From: Streptomyces aquilus
Lineage (GTDB): Bacteria; Actinomycetota; Actinomycetes; Streptomycetales; Streptomycetaceae
Direction of reading: 5' to 3'
Length of the DNA: 64,000 nt
Assembly (NCBI RefSeq): GCF_003955715.1
Contig: NZ_CP034463.1
Span: forward strand, 2,666,001-2,730,000
The notes below the pieces were generated by a model. That model did no database searches. It saw only the letters and a list, made by a program, of their open reading frames with translations, and was not told where the DNA came from. This document shows positions 52,139-61,028 of this stretch, piece after piece. Each line of letters starts with the position of its first letter. Positions within the stretch are counted from its first letter, which is position 1. Both the position numbers and the translations under genes were made by a program.

Positions 52139-52204
52139 GGCGCGGGGCTGTATCAATATGCGGCTCCGCCGCGTGGGCGCGACCAGCGACGGCGGACCCG
52201 CAAC
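52139..52204. repeat. common Streptomyces intergenic repeat with hairpin
   Basis: Begins gcgcggggctgtatcaatat and contains GCGGC-TCC-GCCGC; the continuation cgtgggcgcgaccagc is part of a widespread Streptomyces intergenic sequence (recognised from memory). Lies between the CE12 and solute-binding protein genes and may act as a processing or attenuation site. Confidence 0.5.
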
Positions 52205-52233
52205 TCCCCACGAACCGAAACGGCCCCGAACTC

Positions 52234-53577
52234 TTAACCCTTCTGCGAATTCCACTCCGCCTGGGCGTCGTTCAGCTGATCGGCCAGCGTGTCCAGGAAG
52301 TCCTTCGCGCTCATCTTCCCGAGCAGCACCTTCTGGAAGTTCGGCTCGTTGTCGGCCTTGGAGATGGTTCCCCAGTCGGGCAGGTAGTACGGCAGCTGAA
52401 CAATGGTGGTCGACCCGTCGGTCAGCGCGGCGGCGGCCAGTTTCGTGGGCTCCGCCTTCGAGATCCACGCGTCCTTGGCGGCCTCGTTGTTCGCCGGCAC
52501 CTGCCCCGCGGACTCGTTGAACTTCGAGTTCGCCGCGCGCGAGACCGCGAACTCGATGAACTTCCAGGCCGCTTCCTTGTTCTTGGAGCTCTTGAACAGG
52601 CCGATGCCGTCCACGGGGTTGGACACCTGCACGCGCTTGCCGGAGGGACCGATCGGCTGCGGAATGCCGCGGAACTTCCCGACGCCGAGCGACTTCACAT
52701 GGTCCTGGTACGAACCCAGGTTGTGGTTGAGCATTCCGATCGTGCCGGAATCCCACTGGGCGACCATCTTGGTGAAGTCGTTGTTGAGGTCGGCGGACGG
52801 AGTGTCCTTCTTGTAGAGCGCGGCGTACTTCTCCAGCGCCTCGACGTTCTTCGGGTCGTTGACGGTGGTCTTGTCACCGTCCCAGAAGGACGTGATGCCG
52901 CTCTGCCCGTACATCGCGTCCAGCGCCTGGGCGATGGAGCCGGCGCCGCCGCGGATGGTGTAACCGAACTCGTTCTTCTTGGCGTCGGTGAGCTTCTCCG
53001 CGGCCGTGTAGAACTTGTCCCAGGTCGTCGGCTCGTCGAGGCCCGCCTTCTTGAACAGGTCGGTGCGGTAGTAGAGGACACCGTTGTTGGCGGAGGTCGG
53101 CACCGAGTAGAGCGTGTCGTCGACGCCGCCGGCCGCCTTCAGCGACGTGAGCATGTCCTCGTTGAGCTTGCCGTTGAGGGAGGACTTGGCGAGCCGGTCG
53201 TCGACCGGTTCCAGCACCTTCTGCGCGGAGAAGCTGGCGATCATCGCCGCGCCGACACCGCCGACGTCCGGCAGACCGCCGCCCTGGATGGCGGTCTCGA
53301 CCTTGGACTGGTAGTCCGCGGAGGGGATGCCGACGTACTCGACGTCGATGTCCGGGTTGGCCTTCTCGAAGTCGGCGATGATCGCCTTCCAGGCGTCGGT
53401 GCGGACACCGCCGTTGTTGTCCCAGAAGACGATCTTGCCCTTGCCGCTGCCCTCGTCGCCCTTGTCGCCGCCGGTGCCGCTGCCGTCGTCACCGCAGGCG
53501 GTGGCGGTCAGGGCGAGGACGGAACCCAGGGCGACGGCCATGGCGGCGCGCCTGCTTCTGCGGATGTTGATCTTCAT
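52234..53577 (-). CDS. carbohydrate ABC transporter substrate-binding lipoprotein
   Basis: 447 residues, SBP family 1. Lipoprotein signal ending LTATAC with lipidated C28, Gly/Asp-rich linker, then IVFWDNNGGVRTDAWKAIIADFEKANPDIDVEYVGI and WDKFYTAAEKL. Captures an oligosaccharide, likely pectin- or arabinan/xylan-derived given its neighbours, for the two permeases at 57-59 kb. It sits after the GH43 gene, separated from its permeases by four genes. No ATPase gene is in the locus; the shared MsiK-type ATPase would serve. Confidence 0.93.
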   Translation of the reverse strand: MKINIRRSRRAAMAVALGSVLALTATACGDDGSGTGGDKGDEGSGKGKIVFWDNNGGVRTDAWKAIIADFEKANPDIDVEYVGIPSADYQSKVETAIQGGGLPDVGGVGAAMIASFSAQKVLEPVDDRLAKSSLNGKLNEDMLTSLKAAGGVDDTLYSVPTSANNGVLYYRTDLFKKAGLDEPTTWDKFYTAAEKLTDAKKNEFGYTIRGGAGSIAQALDAMYGQSGITSFWDGDKTTVNDPKNVEALEKYAALYKKDTPSADLNNDFTKMVAQWDSGTIGMLNHNLGSYQDHVKSLGVGKFRGIPQPIGPSGKRVQVSNPVDGIGLFKSSKNKEAAWKFIEFAVSRAANSKFNESAGQVPANNEAAKDAWISKAEPTKLAAAALTDGSTTIVQLPYYLPDWGTISKADNEPNFQKVLLGKMSAKDFLDTLADQLNDAQAEWNSQKG

Positions 53578-53618
53578 GGGTCGGCTCTCTTCTTCTGGAT
53601 CAAACACTTCTTCGACCG

Positions 53619-53655
53619 GGTGGAGCGGTGCGGTGGTGGAGCGGTGCGGTGGTGG
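53619..53655. repeat. 16-bp tandem repeat, 2.3 copies
   Basis: GGTGGAGCGGTGCGGT at 53619-53634 and again at 53635-53650, then GGTGG. In the 147-bp gap between the GH43 and solute-binding protein genes. G-rich; slippage-prone. Confidence 0.8.
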
Positions 53656-53724
53656 CGCCAGGGGTTGTGGGGGCCAGTGGCGGACGTACGGCCCGGCTCC
53701 CAAAAGGCGTGCGTACGAGGTGAG

Positions 53725-55230
53725 TTACAGAGGGGTGATCCTGAACCGCGTGAACGTCGCCGAGCCCGCGTGACCGCTTCCGGTGGGGGCGAGCGCGACG
53801 AGGCCGAGCAGGGCGCCCACCCAGCGCCAGGGGGTGGCGGCGAAGACGGGGCCCGAGGGGTGCGGGCCGGCGCCGGTGTCGTAGGAGAAGCGGCAGCGGG
53901 CGCCCGCGCCGATCTCGATCCGCAGCCGTACCCGCCCCTCGGGGGCGACTCGCGGGTGGGCGGCGTCGCGTTCGTGCTCGGCGACGCCCTCGGCGAACCG
54001 GTGCACGACCTGGACCGTGCCGTCGGAGCCGCGCTCCAGGCCGATCCAGCCGAACGCGTCCCCGAGCACCGCCAGCCCGGCCCGCGCCCCCGGCTCCTCG
54101 CTGTCGAGGCGGAGTTCGACCTCGACGGCGGACGGCGGGCCGGGCAGTCGCTGGGTGAGGACGTTCGGCACTCTGCGCAGGTCGTGCGCGTCGGCCGAGC
54201 GGACGCAGGTCAGTCGGAGGCCGTCGGCGGAGTGCTGGGTGGCCCAGCCGGCCTCGGGGTTGGCGGTCCAGCTCCACTGGCGGCCGAAGCGTCCGCCGGG
54301 GAAGTCGTCGTCGGTGGCGGGCGCGGCGGTCGGCTGCGGCGGCAGCTTGGGCCTGCGGTGTACGGCCACGGGGGCGCCCTCGTCGCCGAGGACCGGCCAG
54401 CAGTCCGCGTCCCAGCGCATCGGCTGGAGGTGGACCACCCTGCCGTAGGCGCCGCGCTGCTGGAAGTGCAGGAACCAGTCCTCACCGGACGGCGTGCGCA
54501 CCCAGCCGCCCTGGTGCGGGCCGTTGACGTCGGTGTCCTTCTGCTCCAGGACGATGCGCTCCTCGTACGGCCCGAAGAAGCCGCGCGAGCGGAAGGCGCC
54601 CTGCCAGCCGGTCTCCACTCCCCCGGCGGGGGCGAGGATCCAGAACCAGCCGTCGTGCTGGTAGAGCTTGGGGCCCTCCAGGGTGAACCAGCCGGGTATC
54701 CGGTCGCCGTCGACGATCGCCTTGCCCTCGTCGAGGAGTTCGGTGCCGTCGGGGCGCATGCGGTGGCCGGTGAGGCGGTTCTTGACGCCGGAGCGGGACT
54801 TGGCCCAGCCGTGCACGAGGTAGGCCTCGCCGGTGTCCTCGTCCCACAGCGGGCAGGCGTCGATGAGCCCCTTGCCCTCCTTCAGGAGGTGCGGGCGGGT
54901 CCAAGGGCCCCTGATCTCGGGGGCGTTGATCTGGAAGATGCCCTGGTCGGGGTCGCCCCAGAAGATCCAGAAGCGTTCGTCGTGATACCTCAAGGACGGT
55001 GCCCAGACGCCGCAGTCGTGCCGTGGTGTCCTGAACTCGGCCGCCGGTTCCAGGCGTTCGAGGGCGTGGCCGACCAGGGTCCAGTTGACGAGGTCACGGG
55101 AGTGCAGCAGCGGCAGACCGGGGGCGCGGCCGAAGCTGGAGGCGGTGAGGTAGAAGTCGTCGCCGACGCGGATGACGTCCGGGTCGGACCAGTCGGCGTC
55201 GAGGACGGGGTTGGTGTAGGTCGCGGTCAC
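53725..55230 (-). CDS. cytosolic glycoside hydrolase family 43 with C-terminal beta-sandwich
   Basis: 501 residues, no signal peptide. Five-blade GH43 propeller (about 1-300): NPVLDADWSDPDVIRVGDDFYL with the base Asp, DACPLWDEDTGEAYLVHGWAKS, TLEGPKLYQHDGWFWILAPAGGV with the acid Glu. Then a concanavalin-like C-terminal domain (about 310-500). This GH43 type includes beta-xylosidases and alpha-arabinofuranosidases. It would release arabinose or xylose from imported side-chain oligomers. GTG start overlaps the PmoA-like gene stop. Confidence 0.92.
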   Translation of the reverse strand: MTATYTNPVLDADWSDPDVIRVGDDFYLTASSFGRAPGLPLLHSRDLVNWTLVGHALERLEPAAEFRTPRHDCGVWAPSLRYHDERFWIFWGDPDQGIFQINAPEIRGPWTRPHLLKEGKGLIDACPLWDEDTGEAYLVHGWAKSRSGVKNRLTGHRMRPDGTELLDEGKAIVDGDRIPGWFTLEGPKLYQHDGWFWILAPAGGVETGWQGAFRSRGFFGPYEERIVLEQKDTDVNGPHQGGWVRTPSGEDWFLHFQQRGAYGRVVHLQPMRWDADCWPVLGDEGAPVAVHRRPKLPPQPTAAPATDDDFPGGRFGRQWSWTANPEAGWATQHSADGLRLTCVRSADAHDLRRVPNVLTQRLPGPPSAVEVELRLDSEEPGARAGLAVLGDAFGWIGLERGSDGTVQVVHRFAEGVAEHERDAAHPRVAPEGRVRLRIEIGAGARCRFSYDTGAGPHPSGPVFAATPWRWVGALLGLVALAPTGSGHAGSATFTRFRITPL

Positions 55231-56072
55231 CGGCTCACCGCCTTGCGGACGAGCGCGGCGGCGCCGTGCCGGTCGAGGCGGCCGTCGGCGACGACGGTGA
55301 CGACCCGGCGTACGAGAGTGTCACCGGTGGCGATCGGCACCCGCTCGGTGTGCGCCAACGACGAGCCCACGCCCGGGTATTCGGCGGTGCGCACGAACCA
55401 CGGGTCGCGGCGGGTCCGCTCGGTGGCCCCGGCGAAGACCAGCGTCCAGGTGGAGCCGGCGAGGGCGAGCCAGGGGGCGCGCCGGCCGTGCGCCTCGGGC
55501 TCCCCCTCGGTGTCGGCGGTGAAGACGTCGGGCGCCCGCTCCTCCTTGCGGGCCCGCCAGAAGAAGCCGCCGTACGCGGCTCCGGGGCGGCCGTTGGTGG
55601 CCGGGCTGCCGATCGAGAGCGGGCGGTCGGTGACGTTGGTGAGCGAGAAGGTGAAGTCCAACGCCCAGGCGGTGTCGGCGAGTTCGATGGCCGCCACGGT
55701 CCGGCGCTCGCGCAGCAGCTCGCCGCCCGCGGCGACCCAGCGCAGCTCCTCCACGAAGCCGTCCGGGTCGCGCAGCTGGAACGCGGTGTGCCGCTGGGCG
55801 CCGTGGTTGTCGAGTTCGGTGGGGCCCTGGTCGCGGACGTAGGTGCGGCCGCCCCAGAAGTTGTGCCCCTCGACGTCGGGAACGGCGACACCGACGCCGA
55901 GGTGGTGCGGATGGTCGGCGGGGCTGAGCTCGGTGACAGCCGTGCCGGCCAGGGTGGTGACCGGGTGGAGGTAGGGGCGCGGGGAGAGCCGGGAGGCCAG
56001 CTCGGGCCGGGTGACATAGCGGCCGACCGGGCGGCCCGCGACGCGCAGGACGGGGGTGTCGTTGGCCGTCAT
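55227..56072 (-). CDS. PmoA-like protein (DUF6807)
   Basis: 281 residues. Family blocks: RPYLHPVTTLAGTAVTELSPADHPHHLGVGVAVPDVEGHNFWGG, NVTDRPLSIGSPATNGRPGAAYGGFFWRA, RDPWFVRTAEYPGVGSSLA. Occurs widely beside Gfo/Idh/MocA enzymes and sugar transporters; catalytic role not established. Starts TGATG after the oxidoreductase. Confidence 0.85.
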   Translation of the reverse strand: MTANDTPVLRVAGRPVGRYVTRPELASRLSPRPYLHPVTTLAGTAVTELSPADHPHHLGVGVAVPDVEGHNFWGGRTYVRDQGPTELDNHGAQRHTAFQLRDPDGFVEELRWVAAGGELLRERRTVAAIELADTAWALDFTFSLTNVTDRPLSIGSPATNGRPGAAYGGFFWRARKEERAPDVFTADTEGEPEAHGRRAPWLALAGSTWTLVFAGATERTRRDPWFVRTAEYPGVGSSLAHTERVPIATGDTLVRRVVTVVADGRLDRHGAAALVRKAVSR

Positions 56073-57211
56073 CAGGTGCTCACCTCTCTCGGTGGCGCCC
56101 AGGGGGCGCCCAGCTCGGAGAACAGGGCGAGGGTGTCGGCGGAGGCCGCGACCAGGCCGTCGACGCCGGGGACGACCCGGCGGTCGGCCACGAGGTGCCA
56201 GGCGCCGCGGGGCAGCGGGGCCGGGTCGGGGGCGGTGCGGATGGCCTCGACGACCTTCATGAAGGCACCGGTCTCGTCCGGGGGGACGAGCAGGTCCGTG
56301 CCGTCGGTGAGGTGGTCGACGAGGTTCTCCAGCAGGTCGGTGCTGCCGTACTCGTACTCCTCGGGGCCGTGGCCCGCGCGCTGGAGCAGGACGCGGTCCT
56401 GCTTGTACCAGAACGTGATCCGGCCGCGGCCGCCGTGCACGAGGACGTACGGGTCGTCCGGGTGCTCGGCGCACAGCGTCGCCGCGACGGTGACCGGGCG
56501 GCCCTGTGCCGTGGTGACGCGGACGCACGAGGTGTCGTCGGACTCGATGTCGTTGGCGCGCAGCAGCTCGGTCCGGATGTCGGTGACGTCCTCGGCGCGC
56601 GTGGAGCCGTTCAGGGCGAGCCCGGTGGCGACGGCGTGCGCGAGGGGGTTGGTGAGCGCGCCGTCGATGACGTCGACGCCGTTCAGGCGCCGCTTGCCGG
56701 CCCAGGGGGCTCGCCGGTAGTAGGACTCCGGTCGGGCCCAGGCGCCCGCGCCCCCGATCCCGGAGATCTCCCCGATCGCCCCCTCGGCGATGAGCTGCCG
56801 GATCGCGGGCACGGCGTGCGAGCCCAGCGACTGGAAGCCGATCTGGCAGACGACCCCGGCCGCGGCGACCCCGTCGGCCATCCGCCGGAACTCCGCGTAC
56901 GACGGCGCCGGCGGCTTCTCCAGCAGGAGGTGCACACCGCGCCGGGCCGCTTCCAGCGCCAGGTCCGTGTGGGTCGGGATCGGCGTGCAGATCACCGCGA
57001 TCCGGGCGCCGGTGGAGTCGAGCAGGGCGCCGAAGTCGCCGGACTGCTCGGGCGTGCCGAGCCCCTCCGGGATCTCCGCGGCGTCGAGCGGGGTCAGCTC
57101 GCAGATGCCCGCGAGCCGCACGATCCCCTTGTCCTGGAGCCGGCGGATGTTCTCCAGGTGCCAGCGGCCGTGGCCGCGCGCGCCCGCCAGGACGATGTCT
57201 ACGGTGCTCAT
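56072..57211 (-). CDS. Gfo/Idh/MocA family NAD(P)-dependent oxidoreductase
   Basis: 379 residues. N-terminal Rossmann domain (VDIVLAGARGHGRWHLENI, CTPIPTHTDLALEA) and the family's E98-K99-P100 motif with the catalytic Lys. The C-terminal sheet holds NGVDVIDGALTNPLAHAVAT with Asp/His for the substrate. Oxidises or reduces a sugar or sugar acid; specificity unknown but co-operonic with a sugar importer. ATG overlaps the stop of the small ORF (ATGA). Confidence 0.9.
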   Translation of the reverse strand: MSTVDIVLAGARGHGRWHLENIRRLQDKGIVRLAGICELTPLDAAEIPEGLGTPEQSGDFGALLDSTGARIAVICTPIPTHTDLALEAARRGVHLLLEKPPAPSYAEFRRMADGVAAAGVVCQIGFQSLGSHAVPAIRQLIAEGAIGEISGIGGAGAWARPESYYRRAPWAGKRRLNGVDVIDGALTNPLAHAVATGLALNGSTRAEDVTDIRTELLRANDIESDDTSCVRVTTAQGRPVTVAATLCAEHPDDPYVLVHGGRGRITFWYKQDRVLLQRAGHGPEEYEYGSTDLLENLVDHLTDGTDLLVPPDETGAFMKVVEAIRTAPDPAPLPRGAWHLVADRRVVPGVDGLVAASADTLALFSELGAPWAPPREVST

Positions 57212-57363
57212 GGGAGCCTCCCTGCGCCCGCGCCGCGCGCCACCTGCCGGTGGGCCGCGTCGGCGCTGTCGATCTTTGTGTGCAGGGTAGGTGTCCGGCC
57301 GACCTCGGCCGTGAGGTCGCGCTCGCCGCCCAGGGTGCGGCCCGCGATCCGACGAGTCCTCAT
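57208..57363 (-). pseudogene. 51-codon ORF resembling the C-terminus of a PL1 pectate lyase
   Basis: Reads from ATG 57363 (TGATG with the permease stop) to a TGA at 57208 (ATGA with the oxidoreductase start), so it is translationally coupled on both sides. Its second half, GRTPTLHTKIDSADAAHRQV and then ARGAGAGRLP, lines up with the PL1 C-terminus in this window (GWTPTLRTKVDP..., ...RAGAGNAC). There is no signal peptide, beta-helix core or catalytic residue. Best read as a decayed lyase gene fragment that happens to stay open; a small functional protein is the alternative. Confidence 0.55.
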
Positions 57364-58256
57364 CAGCCCTTCACCGCCCCCGCGCTGAAGCCGGTGATCA
57401 GCCACTTCTGGATGAAGGCGAAGACGAGGACCACGGGTACGGCCGCGATGATGCCGCCCGCGGCGAGCGCGCCGAGATCGACGCTGTCCGCGCCCATCAG
57501 GGTGTTGAGGCCGACCGGGATGGTCTGCTTCTCGGGGTTGTTGAGGAACATCAGGGCGAACAGGAAGTGGTTCCAGGAGTGCACGAAGGCGAAGGAGCCG
57601 ACGGCGATCAGACCGGGCCGCAGCAGCGGCAGCACGACGATCCGGAACGCGGTGAGGCGGTTGCAGCCGTCCACCCAGGCCGCCTCTTCCAGGGAAGGGG
57701 GCACGTTCTTGATGAAGTTGCTGATCAGGATGATCGACAGCGGCAGCTGGAAGACCGTCTCGGCGATGATCACGCTGCCCAGCGAGTTGATCATCTGGAT
57801 CTTGGCGAAGATCTCGAACAGCGGCACCAGCAGCAGCGCGCCCGGCACGAACTGGGAGCACAGCAGTCCCAGCATGAACGCCCGCTTGATCCTGAAGTCG
57901 AACCGCGCGAGGGCGTAGCCGCCGGCCAGCGCGACCAGGGTCGTCATGACCAGGGTGGCGACGCCGACGAGGACGCTGTTCTGGAAGTAGGTGCCGAACT
58001 CACGCTCCGTCCACACCTTCTCGAAGTGGGCGAAGGTCATGGGCCAGGGCACGAGCGAGGTGGACCCGGTCGGGCGGAGCGCGAAGAGCAGGATCCAGTA
58101 GAACGGGATCAGGGTGAAGAGCAGGTAGATCGACAGCGGGAGGTAGATCTGCCAGCGGGGCACGTCGTCCCAGGCGCGCTGGCCGGCCTTGGGGCGGGGC
58201 GACGGCGGGGACGTGCGGGCCTCGGACACGACCGGGGTGGCTTCCTTGATGCTCAC
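57363..58256 (-). CDS. carbohydrate ABC transporter permease (MalG-like)
   Basis: 297 residues from GTG 58256, overlapping the stop of the MalF-like gene. Six spans; EAA loop EEAAWVDGCNRLTAFRIVVLP, and GLNTLMGADSVDLGALAAGGIIAAVPV near the end. Forms the inner-membrane channel with the neighbouring permease, fed by the lipoprotein at 52.2-53.6 kb. Confidence 0.94.
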   Translation of the reverse strand: MSIKEATPVVSEARTSPPSPRPKAGQRAWDDVPRWQIYLPLSIYLLFTLIPFYWILLFALRPTGSTSLVPWPMTFAHFEKVWTEREFGTYFQNSVLVGVATLVMTTLVALAGGYALARFDFRIKRAFMLGLLCSQFVPGALLLVPLFEIFAKIQMINSLGSVIIAETVFQLPLSIILISNFIKNVPPSLEEAAWVDGCNRLTAFRIVVLPLLRPGLIAVGSFAFVHSWNHFLFALMFLNNPEKQTIPVGLNTLMGADSVDLGALAAGGIIAAVPVVLVFAFIQKWLITGFSAGAVKG

Positions 58257-59188
58257 TTGTCCTCGCCTCCGAACTTGCTCAGGCGCAGATAGACCATCGA
58301 GCAGAAGAGAAGAATCACGAACGCCACGGTGGTCAGGGCGGACGCGTAGCCGAAGTTGTGGGCGTCGACGCTGGTGTTGGCGATGTAGAGCGGGAGGGTC
58401 GTCGTCTCGCCGGCGGGGCCGCCGCCCGTGAGGGTGTAGAGCAGGTCGACGTTGTTGAACTCCCAGACCGCGCGCAGCAGCGTGGACAGCACGATCGCGT
58501 CCTTCAGGTGCGGCAGCGTGATGTGCCAGAACTGCTTGAGCCGGCTCGCCCCGTCGACCTCGGCGGCCTCGTACAGGTCCTTCGAGACGGACTGGAGGTC
58601 GGCGAGGATGAGGATCGCGAAGAAGGGGACCCCGCGCCACAGGTCGGCGACGATCGCCGCCGGGAACACGGTCGAGGTGTCCGACAGCCAGCTGGTGCCG
58701 TACGACCCGATGCCCAGGTCGGCGAGGTAACGGGTGATACCGGTCTGGGAGTTGTAGAGGAGCACCCAGATCGCGGAGGTCAGCACGCCGGAGACGGCCC
58801 ACGGCGAGAAGACCATCGCACGGCCGAGCGCCCGCCCGACGAAGGTCTGGTTGACGATGAGCGCCAGCGCGAGCCCGAACAGCAGCTGGAGGCCGACCTC
58901 GACGAAGACCCACTTGGCGCTGAAGGTCAGGGTGTCCCAGAAGGCCGGGTCGTCGGTGAAGATCTTCGTGAAGTTGTCGAAGCCCGCGTAGCCGTTGCGC
59001 CACGGCTTGGTCGGGTTGTAGTTCTGCAGGCTGTAGTAGAAGACGCTGATCACCGGGTAGGCGATGAAGCCCAGCATGAGCAGGGCGGCCGGTGCGATCA
59101 GCAGGTAGGGGAGCCTGCGCGGGGTGGCGGAGGCACGGCGCCGCCGGGGTGGCGCGGGCGGTTTCGCCACGGCTGCGGCTTGGGCCAT
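58253..59188 (-). CDS. carbohydrate ABC transporter permease (MalF-like)
   Basis: 311 residues from ATG 59188. Basic N-terminal tail, six spans, AYPVISVFYYSLQNYNPTKPWRN, GFDNFTKIFTD, and EAA loop YEAAEVDGASRLKQFWHITLP. First gene of the transporter operon, preceded by a LacI-type palindrome 33-45 bp upstream. Confidence 0.94.
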   Translation of the reverse strand: MAQAAAVAKPPAPPRRRRASATPRRLPYLLIAPAALLMLGFIAYPVISVFYYSLQNYNPTKPWRNGYAGFDNFTKIFTDDPAFWDTLTFSAKWVFVEVGLQLLFGLALALIVNQTFVGRALGRAMVFSPWAVSGVLTSAIWVLLYNSQTGITRYLADLGIGSYGTSWLSDTSTVFPAAIVADLWRGVPFFAILILADLQSVSKDLYEAAEVDGASRLKQFWHITLPHLKDAIVLSTLLRAVWEFNNVDLLYTLTGGGPAGETTTLPLYIANTSVDAHNFGYASALTTVAFVILLFCSMVYLRLSKFGGEDK

Positions 59189-59221
59189 GACTGTTCTCCG
59201 ATCGGTTCGGTACGCGGTGCG

Positions 59222-59233
59222 GGAAGCGCTTTC
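59222..59233. promoter_or_regulatory. LacI-family operator candidate before the sugar transporter operon
   Basis: GGAAGCGCTTTC with the perfect core AAGCGCTT (59224-59231), the classic CG-centred LacI/GalR operator form. Lies in the 100-bp gap between the dehydratase stop and the permease start. No LacI gene is in the window. Confidence 0.55.
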
Positions 59234-59288
59234 TCCAGGTGCAGAGTGATGCGAAGGCCTTGTAGAGGAAGGCCCGTGGTGCTCGGGA

Positions 59289-61028
59289 TCAGCTCGCGTA
59301 GGGGTCCTGCACGGTGCCCTTCCGGGCGAGGAACTCGAAGTCGCAGCCGGTGTCGGCCTGCGTGATCTGCTCGTTGTAGAGGGCGCCGTAGCCACGCTCG
59401 TAACGCACGGGCGGAGGCGTCCACTCAGCCCGCCGACGCGCCAACTCCCCCTCCTCCACGTGGAGATGGAGGGAGCGCGCCTCGACGTCCAGGGTGATCA
59501 GGTCGCCGCCGCGCACGAGGGCGAGCGGTCCGCCGACGTACGACTCGGGCGCGACGTGCAGCGCGCAGGCGCCGTAACTCGTGCCGCTCATGCGGGCGTC
59601 GGAGATCCGGACCATGTCCCGCACGCCCTGCTTGAGCAGGTGGTCGGGGATGGGCAGCATGCCGTACTCGGGCATGCCGGGCCCGCCCTTGGGCCCGGAG
59701 TTGCGCAGCACGAGCACACTGTCGGCGGTGATGCCGAGCGACGGGTCGTTGATCGTCCGCTGCATGGTCCTGTAGTCGTCGAAGACGACCGCGGGACCGG
59801 TGTGCTTGAGCAGGTGCGGCTCGGCGGAGATGTGCTTGATGACGGCGCCGTCCGGGCAGAGGTTGCCGCGCAGGACGGCGACCCCGCCCTCGCTCGCGAC
59901 CGAGTTCTCCCGGGTGCGGATGACATCGTCGTTGTGGACGACCGCCCCCTCCAACTGCTCCCCCAGCGTGCCGTTGACGGTCGGCCGGTCCAGGTGGAGC
60001 AGGTCGGTGATCCGTGACAGGAAGCCGGGCAGGCCGCCGGCGAAGTGGAAGTCCTCCATGAGGTACGTCCGGCCACCGGGCCGCACGTTGGCCAGCACCG
60101 GGACGGTACGGGCGATGCGGTCGAAGTCGTCGAGGGTGAGCTTGATCCCGGCCCGGCCCGCCATGGCGATGAGGTGGATCACGGCGTTGGTGGAGCCGCC
60201 CAGCCCGAGCACGGTGGTGACGGCGTCCTCGAAGGCCGCACGGCTGAGGATCTCGGACGGCTTCAGCGCGGTCCAGGCGAGTTCGACGGCCCGGCGCCCG
60301 GAGGCGGCGGCCATCCGCTCGTGCCCGGAGTCGACGGCCGGGATCGAGGAGGCGCCGGGCAGGGTCATCCCCAGCGCCTCGGCGGCCGCGGTCATGGTGG
60401 ACGCCGTCCCCATGGTCATGCAGTGACCGGGAGACCGCGCCAACCCGCCCTGGAGTTCCCGGAGTTCACAGTCGGTCAGATTGCCGGCGCGGTGCTCGTC
60501 CCAGTACTTCCACATGTCGGTGCCGGACCCGAGCGTCTCCCCGCGCCAGTGCCCGGGAAGCATGGGCCCAGCGGGAACGAAAACGGACGGTACGTCAGCC
60601 GAGGCGGCACCCATGAGCAGCGCCGGCGTCGACTTGTCGCAACCACCCAGCAGCACGGCCGAGTCGATCGGATAGGACCGCAGCAGCTCCTCGGTCTCCA
60701 TCGCGAGCAGGTTGCGATAGAGCATCGGGGTCGGCTTCTGATAGGTCTCCGACAGGGTCGCGACCGGGAATTCGAGCGGGAAGCCCCCGGCCTGCCACAC
60801 CCCCCGCTTGACCGCCTCGGCACGCTCGCGCAGATGCACATGACAGGGGTTGATGTCGGACCAGGTGTTGAGAACGGCGATGACCGGACGTCCCCGGTAC
60901 TCCTCCGCCTCGTAACCGAGCTGCCGCATCCGGGCGTTGTGCGACCAGGTGCGCAACTGCCCCTCGGTGCCGTACCACTGATGGCTGCGGAGTTCCTCCG
61001 CGCTCAACCGCTCTCTGCCGTCGGTCAT
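59289..61028 (-). CDS. IlvD/Edd-family sugar acid dehydratase (arabinonate/xylonate/galactonate-type)
   Basis: 579 residues from ATG 61028 (ATGA overlap with the DHDPS-family gene). Fe-S dehydratase: NTWSDINPCHVHLRERAE with C62, LLGGCDKSTPALLMG with C130 and K132, SPGHCMTMGTASTM with C203, then PGASSIPAVDSGHERMA and SDARMSGTSYG. Sequence type is that of pentonate dehydratases rather than branched-chain IlvD. Makes 2-keto-3-deoxy sugar acids from arabinonate, galacturonate-derived or related acids. Exact substrate not decidable from sequence. Confidence 0.9.
   Translation of the reverse strand: MTDGRERLSAEELRSHQWYGTEGQLRTWSHNARMRQLGYEAEEYRGRPVIAVLNTWSDINPCHVHLRERAEAVKRGVWQAGGFPLEFPVATLSETYQKPTPMLYRNLLAMETEELLRSYPIDSAVLLGGCDKSTPALLMGAASADVPSVFVPAGPMLPGHWRGETLGSGTDMWKYWDEHRAGNLTDCELRELQGGLARSPGHCMTMGTASTMTAAAEALGMTLPGASSIPAVDSGHERMAAASGRRAVELAWTALKPSEILSRAAFEDAVTTVLGLGGSTNAVIHLIAMAGRAGIKLTLDDFDRIARTVPVLANVRPGGRTYLMEDFHFAGGLPGFLSRITDLLHLDRPTVNGTLGEQLEGAVVHNDDVIRTRENSVASEGGVAVLRGNLCPDGAVIKHISAEPHLLKHTGPAVVFDDYRTMQRTINDPSLGITADSVLVLRNSGPKGGPGMPEYGMLPIPDHLLKQGVRDMVRISDARMSGTSYGACALHVAPESYVGGPLALVRGGDLITLDVEARSLHLHVEEGELARRRAEWTPPPVRYERGYGALYNEQITQADTGCDFEFLARKGTVQDPYAS

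Noticed and set aside
57212..57362. Plain intergenic spacer between permease and oxidoreductase
   Set aside because: It carries an in-frame coupled ORF with PL1 C-terminal similarity, reported instead as a remnant.
58257..59003. Upstream extension of the MalG-like permease frame
   Set aside because: Shadow of the MalF-like gene; permease homology begins only at the GTG at 58256.
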